Assembly: GCA_030425425.1 (NCBI GenBank)
Contig: JAUIAO010000002.1
Coordinates: 124,001-188,000, forward strand
Length of the DNA: 64,000 bases
From: Bacteroidia bacterium
GTDB lineage: Bacteria; Bacteroidota; Bacteroidia; Cytophagales; Cyclobacteriaceae
Direction: 5' to 3'
Shown: positions 18,315 to 25,775 of the stretch, piece by piece
Layout: every line of letters starts with the position of its first letter
Numbering within the stretch: position 1 is the stretch's first letter
Notes under the pieces: generated by a model
Told to the model about the DNA's origin: nothing
What the model saw: only the letters and a program-made list of their open reading frames with translations
The model's database searches: none
Made by a program: the position numbers and the translations under genes

Positions 18315-18830
18315 ATGGCAAAAATTGGAATTTTCTACGGATCTACAGAAGGCAACACAGAGAGAGTGGTTGGTCAGATTCAGGAAGCGCTAGGTGGCGA
18401 AGATGTAGCTGCTTTGCACAATGTAAACTCTTCTTCAGCAGAAGAAATGGAGCAATATGACTATCTGATGTTGGCTTGTTCTACATGGGATATTGGAGTG
18501 TTGCAGGAAGACTGGGATACTTTCGTTGACGAATTGGAAGATGTTGATTTCGAAGGTAAAACTGTGACTTATTTGGGTCTTGGTGATGCGGACGGGTACC
18601 CAGATACATTTGTTGATGGCCCGGGTCTAATTCACGAGCGTATCGCTGATTCTGGAGCCAAATTCGTTGGGTTCTGGCCTACAGACGGATATGACTTTGA
18701 AGAATCAAAGGCTATCATAGATGATAAATTCTTAGGATTGGTAATAGATGAAGACAATCAGGCTGACCAAACCGAAGAAAGAGTAGCTACATGGGTAGCG
18801 CAATTGAAAGAAGAAGGATTCGGTGCTTAG
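18315..18830 (+). CDS. Flavodoxin
   Basis: A 171-residue long-chain flavodoxin, a soluble one-electron carrier with FMN. The phosphate loop is FYGSTEGNTERVV near residues 7-19, followed by the two flavin-ring loops near LACSTWDIGVLQEDW and GLGDADGYPDTFVDG. It starts 15 bases after the DHOD-like gene and precedes RseC/Rnf, so it is placed to carry electrons from PFOR to Rnf. The name of the PFOR family includes flavodoxin as an acceptor, which supports this. Flavodoxins often replace ferredoxin when iron is low; no iron-type operator is evident here. Confidence 0.92.
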   Translation: MAKIGIFYGSTEGNTERVVGQIQEALGGEDVAALHNVNSSSAEEMEQYDYLMLACSTWDIGVLQEDWDTFVDELEDVDFEGKTVTYLGLGDADGYPDTFVDGPGLIHERIADSGAKFVGFWPTDGYDFEESKAIIDDKFLGLVIDEDNQADQTEERVATWVAQLKEEGFGA

Positions 18831-18865
18831 TGCACATCTAATAGTATAAGGAAGGAGCGAAAACA

Positions 18866-19279
18866 ATGGACTCTTCAGATCAAATAGCGCACCGAGGAAT
18901 TGTCACCAACCTGGTTGGTGACAAGGCCATCATTCAGTTGATTCAGCCCGGATCTTGCCATTCGTGCAGCATCAAGGGCTTTTGTGGAGTGGAAGATGAT
19001 GACCGTTCGAGATTTGAAGTGTCCAACGCTCATTATGCGATTGGAGATCGCGTCAATGTAGACGTAAGCCCAAACAGTGGTTTTAAAGCTACTTTTTGGG
19101 CTTATCTTTTTCCATTTATCATGATGTTTGCCGTCATAGCGGTAGGTACATCATACGGTTACAATGAAGGTTTACTTGGTGGAATCGCCTTATTACTGTT
19201 GATTCCCTATTACCTCCTACTATCAGCCTTCAAAAAATACCTTACACGACATATTCACCTACATGTCAAGAAATTATGA
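18866..19279 (+). CDS. RseC/MucC-family protein of the Rnf/SoxR-reducing system
   Basis: A 137-residue membrane protein. The N-terminal soluble part contains the cysteine motif CHSCSIKGFCG (about residues 32-42), and two membrane helices follow (about residues 75-115). This is the RseC family, repeatedly found next to rnf genes and thought to assist the complex. It has one of the few clear Shine-Dalgarno sequences in the window, GGAAGGAG just upstream of ATG 18866. It overlaps rnfB by four bases (ATGA). Confidence 0.85.
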   Translation: MDSSDQIAHRGIVTNLVGDKAIIQLIQPGSCHSCSIKGFCGVEDDDRSRFEVSNAHYAIGDRVNVDVSPNSGFKATFWAYLFPFIMMFAVIAVGTSYGYNEGLLGGIALLLLIPYYLLLSAFKKYLTRHIHLHVKKL

Positions 19280-20238
19280 GTCAAGAAATTTTATATACAG
19301 TGCTTTTATTGGTTGCATTAGGAGCGCTGGCAGCAATAATATTATACTGGGTATCGCAGAAGTTTAAAGTACAGGAGAATCCCAAACTTGAAGAAGTAAT
19401 GGATGCTCTGCCAGCCACTAACTGTGGAGGTTGTGGGTTTGCCGGATGTAGCGGATTTGCAAGTGCTTTGGTCAATGCAGATGACCTTTCCCCATATCAC
19501 TGCCCTGTCGGGGGCAATGAAGTGATGCAGGAGGTTGCCAGTATATTAGGAAAAGAAGTACAAGAGAAGGATCCGTTTGTGGCGGTGGTAAAATGTGCCG
19601 GTGCAATAGGCGTGAGAGTACATACTACAAATTATGATGGAGCAGCTAATTGTTCAATTGCTTCTGATCTGTACAGTGGCGAACGTGGCTGTTCAGACGG
19701 TTGTGTTGGATTAGGAGAATGCGTGGACGCGTGTGATTTTGATGCCATGTATATGGACGAAACCACTGGTCTGCCGGTAGTCATAGAAGATAAATGTACT
19801 GCATGTAATGCGTGTGTGACGACTTGCCCAAAAAACATCATCGATCTATGGCCTAAGGGCAAAAGAGATAAGAAAATCTATATAGCATGTGTCAATGAGG
19901 AAAAAGGAGGAACGGCCCGAAAGGAATGTTCCATGGCTTGCTCCGGATGTGCAAAATGTGCGGATGAATGTAAATATGATGCCATCACCGTAGAGAATGA
20001 TCTTGCCAAAATTGATTATGACCTCTGTAAGCTCTGCGGCAAATGCGTAGTGGCCTGCGACGTGAGGAATATCGTGGCGGATGGATTCAAGCCAGAAATG
20101 ATCGATAAGCTTGCAGAGAAGCGTGAGGCAAGGTTAGAAAAAGAGAAAGAAGCTAAACGGCTGGAGCGCGAAAAAGCGAAAGCCGAAGCAGCGGCTGCAA
20201 AAGCAGCGAAGGAAGAAGTGTCAGATAAATCAGAATAA
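19276..20238 (+). CDS. rnfB: Rnf complex subunit B (polyferredoxin)
   Basis: A 320-residue electron-entry subunit. One N-terminal membrane helix is followed by the CGGCGFAGCSGFA cluster motif (about residues 50-62). Then come at least four cysteine groups: CSDGCVGLGECVDAC, CTACNACVTTCP, CSMACSGCAKCADEC and CKLCGKCVVAC. This is the long, multi-cluster form rather than the short enterobacterial RnfB. The C-terminus is a charged alanine/lysine/glutamate helix from about residue 275. RnfB takes electrons from ferredoxin or, here perhaps, flavodoxin, and passes them toward RnfC and NAD. Start overlaps the rseC stop, showing coupling. Confidence 0.94.
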   Translation: MSQEILYTVLLLVALGALAAIILYWVSQKFKVQENPKLEEVMDALPATNCGGCGFAGCSGFASALVNADDLSPYHCPVGGNEVMQEVASILGKEVQEKDPFVAVVKCAGAIGVRVHTTNYDGAANCSIASDLYSGERGCSDGCVGLGECVDACDFDAMYMDETTGLPVVIEDKCTACNACVTTCPKNIIDLWPKGKRDKKIYIACVNEEKGGTARKECSMACSGCAKCADECKYDAITVENDLAKIDYDLCKLCGKCVVACDVRNIVADGFKPEMIDKLAEKREARLEKEKEAKRLEREKAKAEAAAAKAAKEEVSDKSE

Positions 20239-20307
20239 GCCATTAGTGTCTTGATTTTTACGAAATGATTCAGGTGTACTTATTCCAGAATTGATAAAGT
20301 TTTAAAG

Positions 20308-20325
20308 ATTCAACTCTAGTTGATA
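20308..20325 (+). promoter_or_regulatory. 18-base dyad repeat directly upstream of rnfC
   Basis: The sequence ATTCAACTCTAGTTGATA contains the dyad TCAACT-CT-AGTTGA (20310-20323). The same 18 bases occur exactly at 37045-37062, upstream of a beta-barrel gene. Here it ends one base before the rnfC ATG at 20326, within the 87-base rnfB-rnfC gap. It may be an operator or affect translation. Confidence 0.45.
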
Positions 20326-21666
20326 ATGTTACTAAATCTTACAAAAAAGTTGAAGCGCTTCCATAAAGGAGGTATTCATCCGGAAGAAAATAAATTTTCG
20401 GCAGCTGCCCCTATCACTGAGCTGCCTTTGCCAAAAAGTGTGACCATTCCGATTACACAGCACATAGGAGCACCAGCCAAAGTAGTGGTGGAAAGAGGAG
20501 ATACCGTAAAAGTGGGGCAAATCATTGCCACACATGAGGGATTTGTCTCATCCAATATACATTCGTCCGTATCTGGTAAAGTAGGGAAGATTGATAAAGT
20601 GATGGACAGTACGGGATTCAAGAAAATGGCCATCAATATCCGTGTGAAGGGCGATGAATGGGAGGAATCGATAGATCGTACTCCAGATCTGATCAAGGAT
20701 ATTTCTTATGCTCCCGATGAAATCATCAAAAAGATTATGGAAGCCGGTGTAGTTGGTATGGGTGGAGCCGCTTTTCCGAGCCATGTGAAGCTTTCTGTGC
20801 CCCCAGACAAAAAAGTAGATCATCTGATTATCAATGGTGTAGAATGTGAGCCTTATCTCACAGCTGACCACCGAATCATGTTGGAGAAACCACATGAAAT
20901 CATGGTTGGGACACATATATTGATGAAAGCACTTGGTGTGCCAAAAGCCATCATCGGCATAGAAGCCAATAAATGGGATGCCATTGAGAAACTGGCAGAA
21001 GTAGCTAAAGACTATCCCGGCATTGAGGTGCAGGGATTGAGGGTACAATATCCGCAAGGTGGTGAGAAGCAATTGATAGAAGCTCTACTCGGCAGGGAAG
21101 TTCCATCCGGAGGTTTGCCGTTTGATGCTGGGTGCGTGGTTCATAATGTTGGAACGATCTATTCAATGTATATGGCTGTGCAGAAAAACAGGCCATTGAT
21201 AGAGCGAGTGGTGACCGTAACGGGAAAGGATGTGAAAACACCTTCTAACTTTTCTGTGAGAATCGGAACACCGATTTCTGACTTGATTGATGCGGCAGGT
21301 GGCTTACCGGAGAATACAGGAAAAATCATCAGTGGTGGCCCTATGATGGGAAAAGCCCTGAATGAATTGGATATTCCGATCGCGAAAGCTACATCCGGAC
21401 TATTACTAATTCCTGATGAAAAAGCACACAGACAGGAAGTATACAACTGTGTGAGGTGCGGTAAATGTGTGGATGTATGTCCAATGGGACTGCAGCCCGT
21501 GGAATTGTCACTCTTGTCAAAAGGAAAAGATCTGGAGGGTGTGAAAGCCAATGGGATAATGGACTGTATAGAATGCGGATCATGTTCATTCATTTGTCCG
21601 TCCAATAGGCCAATCCTCGATTATATCAGATATGGTAAGTCTAACCTCAAAAAGGCACCAAAATGA
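20326..21666 (+). CDS. rnfC: Rnf complex subunit C
   Basis: A 446-residue subunit that exchanges electrons with NAD(H). The first ATG is at 20326; the frame extends two codons further to a TTG, which is less likely. Features: GGIHPEENK at the N-terminus, the GMGGAAFPSHVKL nucleotide-binding segment, the FMN/NADH-site region INGVECEPYLTADHR, and two C-terminal [4Fe-4S] motifs, CVRCGKCVDVCPMG and CIECGSCSFICPSNRP. It ends in a short basic tail, without the long alanine/lysine extension of E. coli RsxC. It overlaps rnfD by four bases. Confidence 0.95.
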   Translation: MLLNLTKKLKRFHKGGIHPEENKFSAAAPITELPLPKSVTIPITQHIGAPAKVVVERGDTVKVGQIIATHEGFVSSNIHSSVSGKVGKIDKVMDSTGFKKMAINIRVKGDEWEESIDRTPDLIKDISYAPDEIIKKIMEAGVVGMGGAAFPSHVKLSVPPDKKVDHLIINGVECEPYLTADHRIMLEKPHEIMVGTHILMKALGVPKAIIGIEANKWDAIEKLAEVAKDYPGIEVQGLRVQYPQGGEKQLIEALLGREVPSGGLPFDAGCVVHNVGTIYSMYMAVQKNRPLIERVVTVTGKDVKTPSNFSVRIGTPISDLIDAAGGLPENTGKIISGGPMMGKALNELDIPIAKATSGLLLIPDEKAHRQEVYNCVRCGKCVDVCPMGLQPVELSLLSKGKDLEGVKANGIMDCIECGSCSFICPSNRPILDYIRYGKSNLKKAPK

Positions 21667-22658
21667 GCACTCAATTATTAACAGTATCACCTTCACCGCA
21701 CGTATCGTCTCAGCTCACGATACCACAGATCATGCGTGCCGTGATTTTTGCCATGCTTCCAGCATTGGCCATATCCGTTTACAATTTTGGATTATCTGCA
21801 ATCATCGTCACACTGACCGCTGTAGTAAGTGCAGCTTTGTTTGAGTATGTGATTGCCCTGTACTTATTGAAGGTTAAGCCCAATCTCATGGATGGCTCTG
21901 CCATCATCACAGGGATGTTGCTTGCATTTAATGTTCCAGCCAACCTACCATGGTGGATTGTGATCATCGGTAGTGCTGTAGCCGTGGGAGTTGGTAAGAT
22001 GAGTTTTGGAGGATTGGGTAACAACCCTTTCAATCCGGCTTTGGTCGGCAGGGTATTCATGCTGATCTCTTTTCCAGTGCAAATGACCAACTGGCCAGTG
22101 CCAACATTCGCTAAAGTGGATGCTGTAACAGGTGCTACCGCATTGGGTGCTTTGAAAGAAGGACTGTTGCTTGGAAAAACCGTGCCTGAAATAATGCCTG
22201 AGCTGCCTTCTTATTCAGATATGTTTTTTGGATTTCAAGGAGGTAGCGTAGGTGAGATGTCTGCCCTGGCAATGATCATCGGACTGATCTATATGCTATG
22301 GAGAAAAATCATCACCTGGCACATTCCGATCAGTAATCTCGTGGCAGTGGCCATATTTTCAGGAATTTTCTACCTGATCAATCCAGACAGATTCGCTTCA
22401 CCGATATTTCATCTGATGACTGGTGGTGTACTTCTCGGTGCGATCTTCATGGCTACTGATTATGTGACCTCTCCATTTACTCACAAAGGAATGATCATTT
22501 TCGGAGTAGGAATCGGTTTGATTACCGTATTGATCCGACTGTTTGGAGGGTATCCGGAAGGAGTTTCATTCGCCATTTTGATCATGAACGCCTTTGTGCC
22601 TATCATTAATAAATATACAAAACCAGTAAAATTCGGAACTAAACCAGTGAAGTTATGA
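21663..22658 (+). CDS. rnfD: Rnf complex subunit D
   Basis: A 331-residue membrane subunit with about nine helices. It carries the covalent flavin attachment motif DAVTGATAL, where the second threonine binds FMN, and the segment GGLGNNPFNPALVGR typical of RnfD/NqrB. It shares four bases with rnfC and four with rnfG (ATGA overlaps), so expression is coupled. Together with RnfG, A and E it forms the ion-translocating membrane core. Confidence 0.95.
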   Translation: MSTQLLTVSPSPHVSSQLTIPQIMRAVIFAMLPALAISVYNFGLSAIIVTLTAVVSAALFEYVIALYLLKVKPNLMDGSAIITGMLLAFNVPANLPWWIVIIGSAVAVGVGKMSFGGLGNNPFNPALVGRVFMLISFPVQMTNWPVPTFAKVDAVTGATALGALKEGLLLGKTVPEIMPELPSYSDMFFGFQGGSVGEMSALAMIIGLIYMLWRKIITWHIPISNLVAVAIFSGIFYLINPDRFASPIFHLMTGGVLLGAIFMATDYVTSPFTHKGMIIFGVGIGLITVLIRLFGGYPEGVSFAILIMNAFVPIINKYTKPVKFGTKPVKL

Positions 22659-23257
22659 GCGCGAAAGATTCATCATTTGTAAGCATGCTGATTACGCTGG
22701 TAGTGGTTACCGGGGTGGCGGCCTTATCTCTTGGATTTGTTTTCAAGTTTACCGAAGAGCCAATTGCCGCTGCGAAAGCCGCTAAGCAAATGCGAGCCAT
22801 TCAGGGCGTGGTGGGCGATTATGACAATGATCCATTGGCAGAATCATTTATCATTTGTAAAGAAGGGGAGTTATTCCAAAAATGTGAGACCGGAGATAAA
22901 ACCAGTTTGACTTTTTACCCAGCCTCCATACAATCTGAATTATCTGCAACAGGAATCCAGACTTACTCTGAGAAGGGATATAGCGGCAGAATAGAAATCA
23001 TAGTAGGAGTGGATCAGGAGGGAGTGATCAAAAACATTGAGGTAGTCAGTCATGCTGAGACTCCAGGTTTAGGATCTAAAATGAGCTCTCCAAAATTCAA
23101 AGATCAATTCATTGGCTGGAAACTGGAAGACCAGCCTATCAAAGTGAAAAAAGATGGTGGAAAAGTGGATGCCATTTCTGGAGCGACCATTTCATCAAGA
23201 GCATTCAGTGATGCTGTGCAGTTAGCGTTAGAGGCATATAACCAATCAGAACAATGA
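22655..23257 (+). CDS. rnfG: Rnf complex subunit G
   Basis: A 200-residue subunit with one N-terminal membrane helix and a periplasmic flavin domain. The covalent FMN site is [12 protein letters not shown] near residue 175, and [11 protein letters not shown] is a family signature. The ATGA overlaps on both sides place it firmly in the rnf operon. It relays electrons between RnfD and the membrane core. Confidence 0.94.
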   Translation: MSAKDSSFVSMLITLVVVTGVAALSLGFVFKFTEEPIAAAKAAKQMRAIQGVVGDYDNDPLAESFIICKEGELFQKCETGDKTSLTFYPASIQSELSATGIQTYSEKGYSGRIEIIVGVDQEGVIKNIEVVSHAETPGLGSKMSSPKFKDQFIGWKLEDQPIKVKKDGGKVDAISGATISSRAFSDAVQLALEAYNQSEQ

Positions 23258-23853
23258 GTAAAGATATCAGCATAAAAGATAATTTGACCAAAGGGTTTTT
23301 TAGAGAAAATCCGGTATTTGTCCTGCTTTTGGGACTTTGTCCAACTCTGGGAGTTACCACCTCCGCGATCAATGGGTTGGGAATGGGCCTTGCCACCATG
23401 TTCGTATTGATACTTAGCAATGTGGTGATTTCTCTGGTTAGAAATCTGATTCCTAAGAAAGTGCGGATTCCTTCATTCATTGTTATCATAGCTTCTTTCG
23501 TGACCATAGTGGATTTACTGATGGCCGCTTACCTGCCTGGCCTTCACGAAGCATTGGGCTTGTTTATCCCACTGATCGTTGTGAACTGTATCGTGCTGGG
23601 AAGAGCGGAAGCTTTTGCTTCCAAAAACCCGATTGGACATTCGGCAATTGATGGTTTAGGAATGGGTATAGGGTTTACGTTCGCACTAGTGCTTTTGGGA
23701 GGTATCAGAGAGATTCTTGGTAATTATTCCATTTTCGGATTCAAATTCATGGAAGCTGATGGCATTCTGATGTTCATCTTAGCCCCGGGAGCATTTTTGG
23801 TTTTAGGATTCATCATTGGATTTTTCGAATGGAGAAAACTTAAAAAAGCTTAG
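23254..23853 (+). CDS. rnfE: Rnf complex subunit E
   Basis: A 199-residue polytopic membrane subunit with about six helices. It shows [19 protein letters not shown] near the N-terminus and [20 protein letters not shown], each with a cysteine that in this family helps form a membrane-embedded iron-sulfur centre shared with RnfA. It ends 48 bases before rnfA, the largest gap among the membrane genes. Confidence 0.94.
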   Translation: MSKDISIKDNLTKGFFRENPVFVLLLGLCPTLGVTTSAINGLGMGLATMFVLILSNVVISLVRNLIPKKVRIPSFIVIIASFVTIVDLLMAAYLPGLHEALGLFIPLIVVNCIVLGRAEAFASKNPIGHSAIDGLGMGIGFTFALVLLGGIREILGNYSIFGFKFMEADGILMFILAPGAFLVLGFIIGFFEWRKLKKA

Positions 23854-23901
23854 TTATAAGGTGCATCAAACTTCTGACACCCAACATCTAACAAATTAGA
23901 C

Positions 23902-24477
23902 ATGGAACATTATTTAATCATATTAGTCTCAGCCATATTCATCAACAACATCGTGTTGTCACGATTTTTGGGAGTATGTCCATTCCTCGGTGTGAGTAAG
24001 AATACTTCCACTGCTGTTGGTATGGGAGGAGCTGTTTTGTTCGTAATGACAGTCGCGACCATAGTTACATTTCTGATTTACAATTACCTTTTACTACCTC
24101 TCAATATCGCTTATTTGCAAACGGTCGCCTATATATTGGTGATTGCATTTTTGGTACAGGTAGTGGAGATTGTACTGAAGAAAGTAAGCCCGGATTTGTA
24201 TCAGGCACTTGGAGTATTTCTCCCTTTGATCACTACCAATTGCGCTATTCTAGGTGTAGCTATTTTGGTGGTTCAGAATGAATATAACCTGATGGAGAGT
24301 GTGGTTTTCGCCATTGCTAATGCAATAGGTTTTACTCTGGCCATTGTGTTATTCTCTAGTTTAAGAGAGCATATAGACAGAGCTGATCTACCTCCGGCTA
24401 TGAAAGGAGTGCCTGCCGCATTGATTATGGCTGGTATTCTGAGCATGGCGTTTATGGGTTTTGCAGGATTGGTATAA
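23902..24477 (+). CDS. rnfA: Rnf complex subunit A
   Basis: A 191-residue polytopic membrane subunit, homologous to RnfE. Features are INNIVLSRFLGVCPFLGV and LGVFLPLITTNCAILG, with the two conserved cysteines. It is the last gene of the PFOR-Rnf operon and is followed 25 bases later by a terminator. Gene order rseC-rnfBCDGEA is complete, so a functional Rnf complex is expected. Confidence 0.95.
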   Translation: MEHYLIILVSAIFINNIVLSRFLGVCPFLGVSKNTSTAVGMGGAVLFVMTVATIVTFLIYNYLLLPLNIAYLQTVAYILVIAFLVQVVEIVLKKVSPDLYQALGVFLPLITTNCAILGVAILVVQNEYNLMESVVFAIANAIGFTLAIVLFSSLREHIDRADLPPAMKGVPAALIMAGILSMAFMGFAGLV

Positions 24478-24502
24478 AAATATTTTTTGTAGGTGATAGT
24501 GA

Positions 24503-24532
24503 GGAGTGGGTCTTGTGGCTCGCTCCTTTTTT
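24503..24532 (+). terminator. Terminator of the PFOR-Rnf operon
   Basis: GGAGTGGGTC (24503-24512) pairs with GGCTCGCTCC (24517-24526) as a 10-bp RNA stem with three G-U pairs, loop TTGT, followed by six T residues. It marks the end of the roughly 10.5-kb operon. Confidence 0.8.
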
Positions 24533-24629
24533 GTATCTGAAATTGATTTTTATCTATTTCTTCGATGCGATTTGTCATTCAATGTAGCCACGCTCATTCA
24601 TAACTTGGTGGCATTAATTGATATCAATC

Positions 24630-25013
24630 ATGGAAATAATAACTAGCAAACACCTTCATACCTCAATAGAACAATACAATTCTCTGATGGAAGTACTCAA
24701 TAAGCCTAAGCGGGACCTTGTTCCGATAGCGGTTATTGAATTGATTAAAAATTCTATCTGTGGCTTCATGTCGGCTTATCTACATGAGAATGGAGTGGAA
24801 AATATAGACAGAGAAGATATTTTGGCCTTGCAGCAAGCCTGTGGAGCACTAGAGCCTACCTTTTTGGAGTTTAATTTCGAATCAATTGCAGCCCTTATGG
24901 AGGATGATAATTTTGCCTATTCCAGTGAATTAGGTGAAGATCCACTCAATAGGTATTTGGACAAATTGAATAGAACCAAAGATCTGGTAATCAGATCTGT
25001 AAATAGAGGGTAA
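24630..25013 (+). CDS. Uncharacterised helical protein, possibly HEPN-like
   Basis: A 127-residue protein of unknown function. The ATG at 24630 is preferred over an in-frame TTG at 24618, which would lie inside the palindrome ATTGATATCAAT (24617-24628). The sequence is predominantly helical, with no signal peptide or metal motif. The stretch SAYLHENGVENIDREDIL resembles the second half of HEPN-type helical bundles, but the defining residues are not certain, so this is only a suggestion. It is a single gene, with terminators on both sides. Confidence 0.55.
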   Translation: MEIITSKHLHTSIEQYNSLMEVLNKPKRDLVPIAVIELIKNSICGFMSAYLHENGVENIDREDILALQQACGALEPTFLEFNFESIAALMEDDNFAYSSELGEDPLNRYLDKLNRTKDLVIRSVNRG

Positions 25014-25071
25014 TTATCTCCTATATAGTTTTAAAAATGCCATGCATTGGAGTGAGGCATACTTAATTGTG

Positions 25072-25107
25072 AAAAAGAGACTGCCACATATGTGACGGTC
25101 TCTTTTT
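25072..25107. terminator. Bidirectional terminator
   Basis: AAAAAGAGAC (25072-25081) pairs exactly with GTCTCTTTTT (25098-25107), with a nested CACA/TGTG palindrome inside. The A-rich and T-rich arms let it serve both the plus-strand gene at 24630 and the minus-strand lipoprotein at 25716. Confidence 0.85.
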
Positions 25108-25119
25108 AAATTAAAAACG

Positions 25120-25716
25120 TCATTGAATCGTAATATCCCATGTGATATCTACGTCACTTTCGCCATCTGCTGATGTGGAAGTTGCAGATTTGATACCTGG
25201 CTGATGTTTTAAGATCACCTGAAATGTACCATAGCCTGCATCTCCGGTAGTCCATGATGTAATTAGACCCACAGGTTGTGCATTCTCATCACTATCATCA
25301 TAGTTCACAGGATCATTTCGCTGGTCTGTACCAATGTTTCCATCACCTGTAGGGTTAGAAAATAATCCATCAGTCCAACCAAAAAAGAACATATGTTCAT
25401 CACTCTCTGCTTCCACTTCTTCAGTAATAGATTCACCTGCTATACTATTTTCCAGTGCTAGTGTAAGTGTATATGACGTGTTGGCCATAAGTTCTATGTT
25501 TTTAGCAATCTCTAGTTCTTTCGGTCCTTCACCATCAGGGTCTTGTGCCAGTGCAGTTATGTCGTTGCCTCCTGCCGTAGGAGAGAAGGTAAGTGTCACA
25601 TCTGTGATGATTTCTTCTTCGTTTTCTGCTTCAGGAATGTCATCATCACTACAGCTCCAGGAGAGTATGCTTATTAAAACCCACGCCAACACAATCTTGT
25701 AATTAAGCTTTTTCAT
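25120..25716 (-). CDS. Small secreted lipoprotein of a probable zinc regulon
   Basis: A 198-residue lipoprotein. The signal peptide ends LSWSCSDDD, with acidic residues after the lipid cysteine that suggest surface exposure. The mature part is beta-rich and very acidic, with DEHMFFFGW, SPTAGGNDITA, VILKHQPG and a final DVDITWDITIQ. Related proteins in Bacteroidota are often annotated only as periplasmic-binding-fold proteins. It follows the ZnuD-like receptor and has its own promoter with a copy of the dyad found before the Fur-family gene. A role in capturing zinc or another divalent metal for the receptor is inferred; the acidic and histidine residues fit but do not prove it. Confidence 0.7.
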   Translation of the reverse strand: MKKLNYKIVLAWVLISILSWSCSDDDIPEAENEEEIITDVTLTFSPTAGGNDITALAQDPDGEGPKELEIAKNIELMANTSYTLTLALENSIAGESITEEVEAESDEHMFFFGWTDGLFSNPTGDGNIGTDQRNDPVNYDDSDENAQPVGLITSWTTGDAGYGTFQVILKHQPGIKSATSTSADGESDVDITWDITIQ

Positions 25717-25744
25717 AAATCTTTATGTATATGTAATTATGATG

Positions 25745-25774
25745 CAATAATATAATAAATGCAATAAAGTTGCA
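25745..25774 (-). promoter_or_regulatory. Fur-family-type operator B with promoter of the lipoprotein gene
   Basis: The dyad TGCAA-N5-TTGCA occupies 25760-25774. Read on the minus strand, the element TATTATTG (complement of 25745-25752), one base from the TAnnTTTG consensus, lies at the same distance from the dyad as in the regulator's own promoter. A leader of about 25 bases separates it from the ATG at 25716. Repression by the adjacent Fur-family protein is inferred. Confidence 0.7.
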
Positions 25775-25775
25775 A

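Noticed and set aside
20548-21072. Minus-strand frame of 174 codons opposite rnfC
   Set aside because: It mirrors the coding strand of a certain Rnf gene and has a composition unlike a protein.
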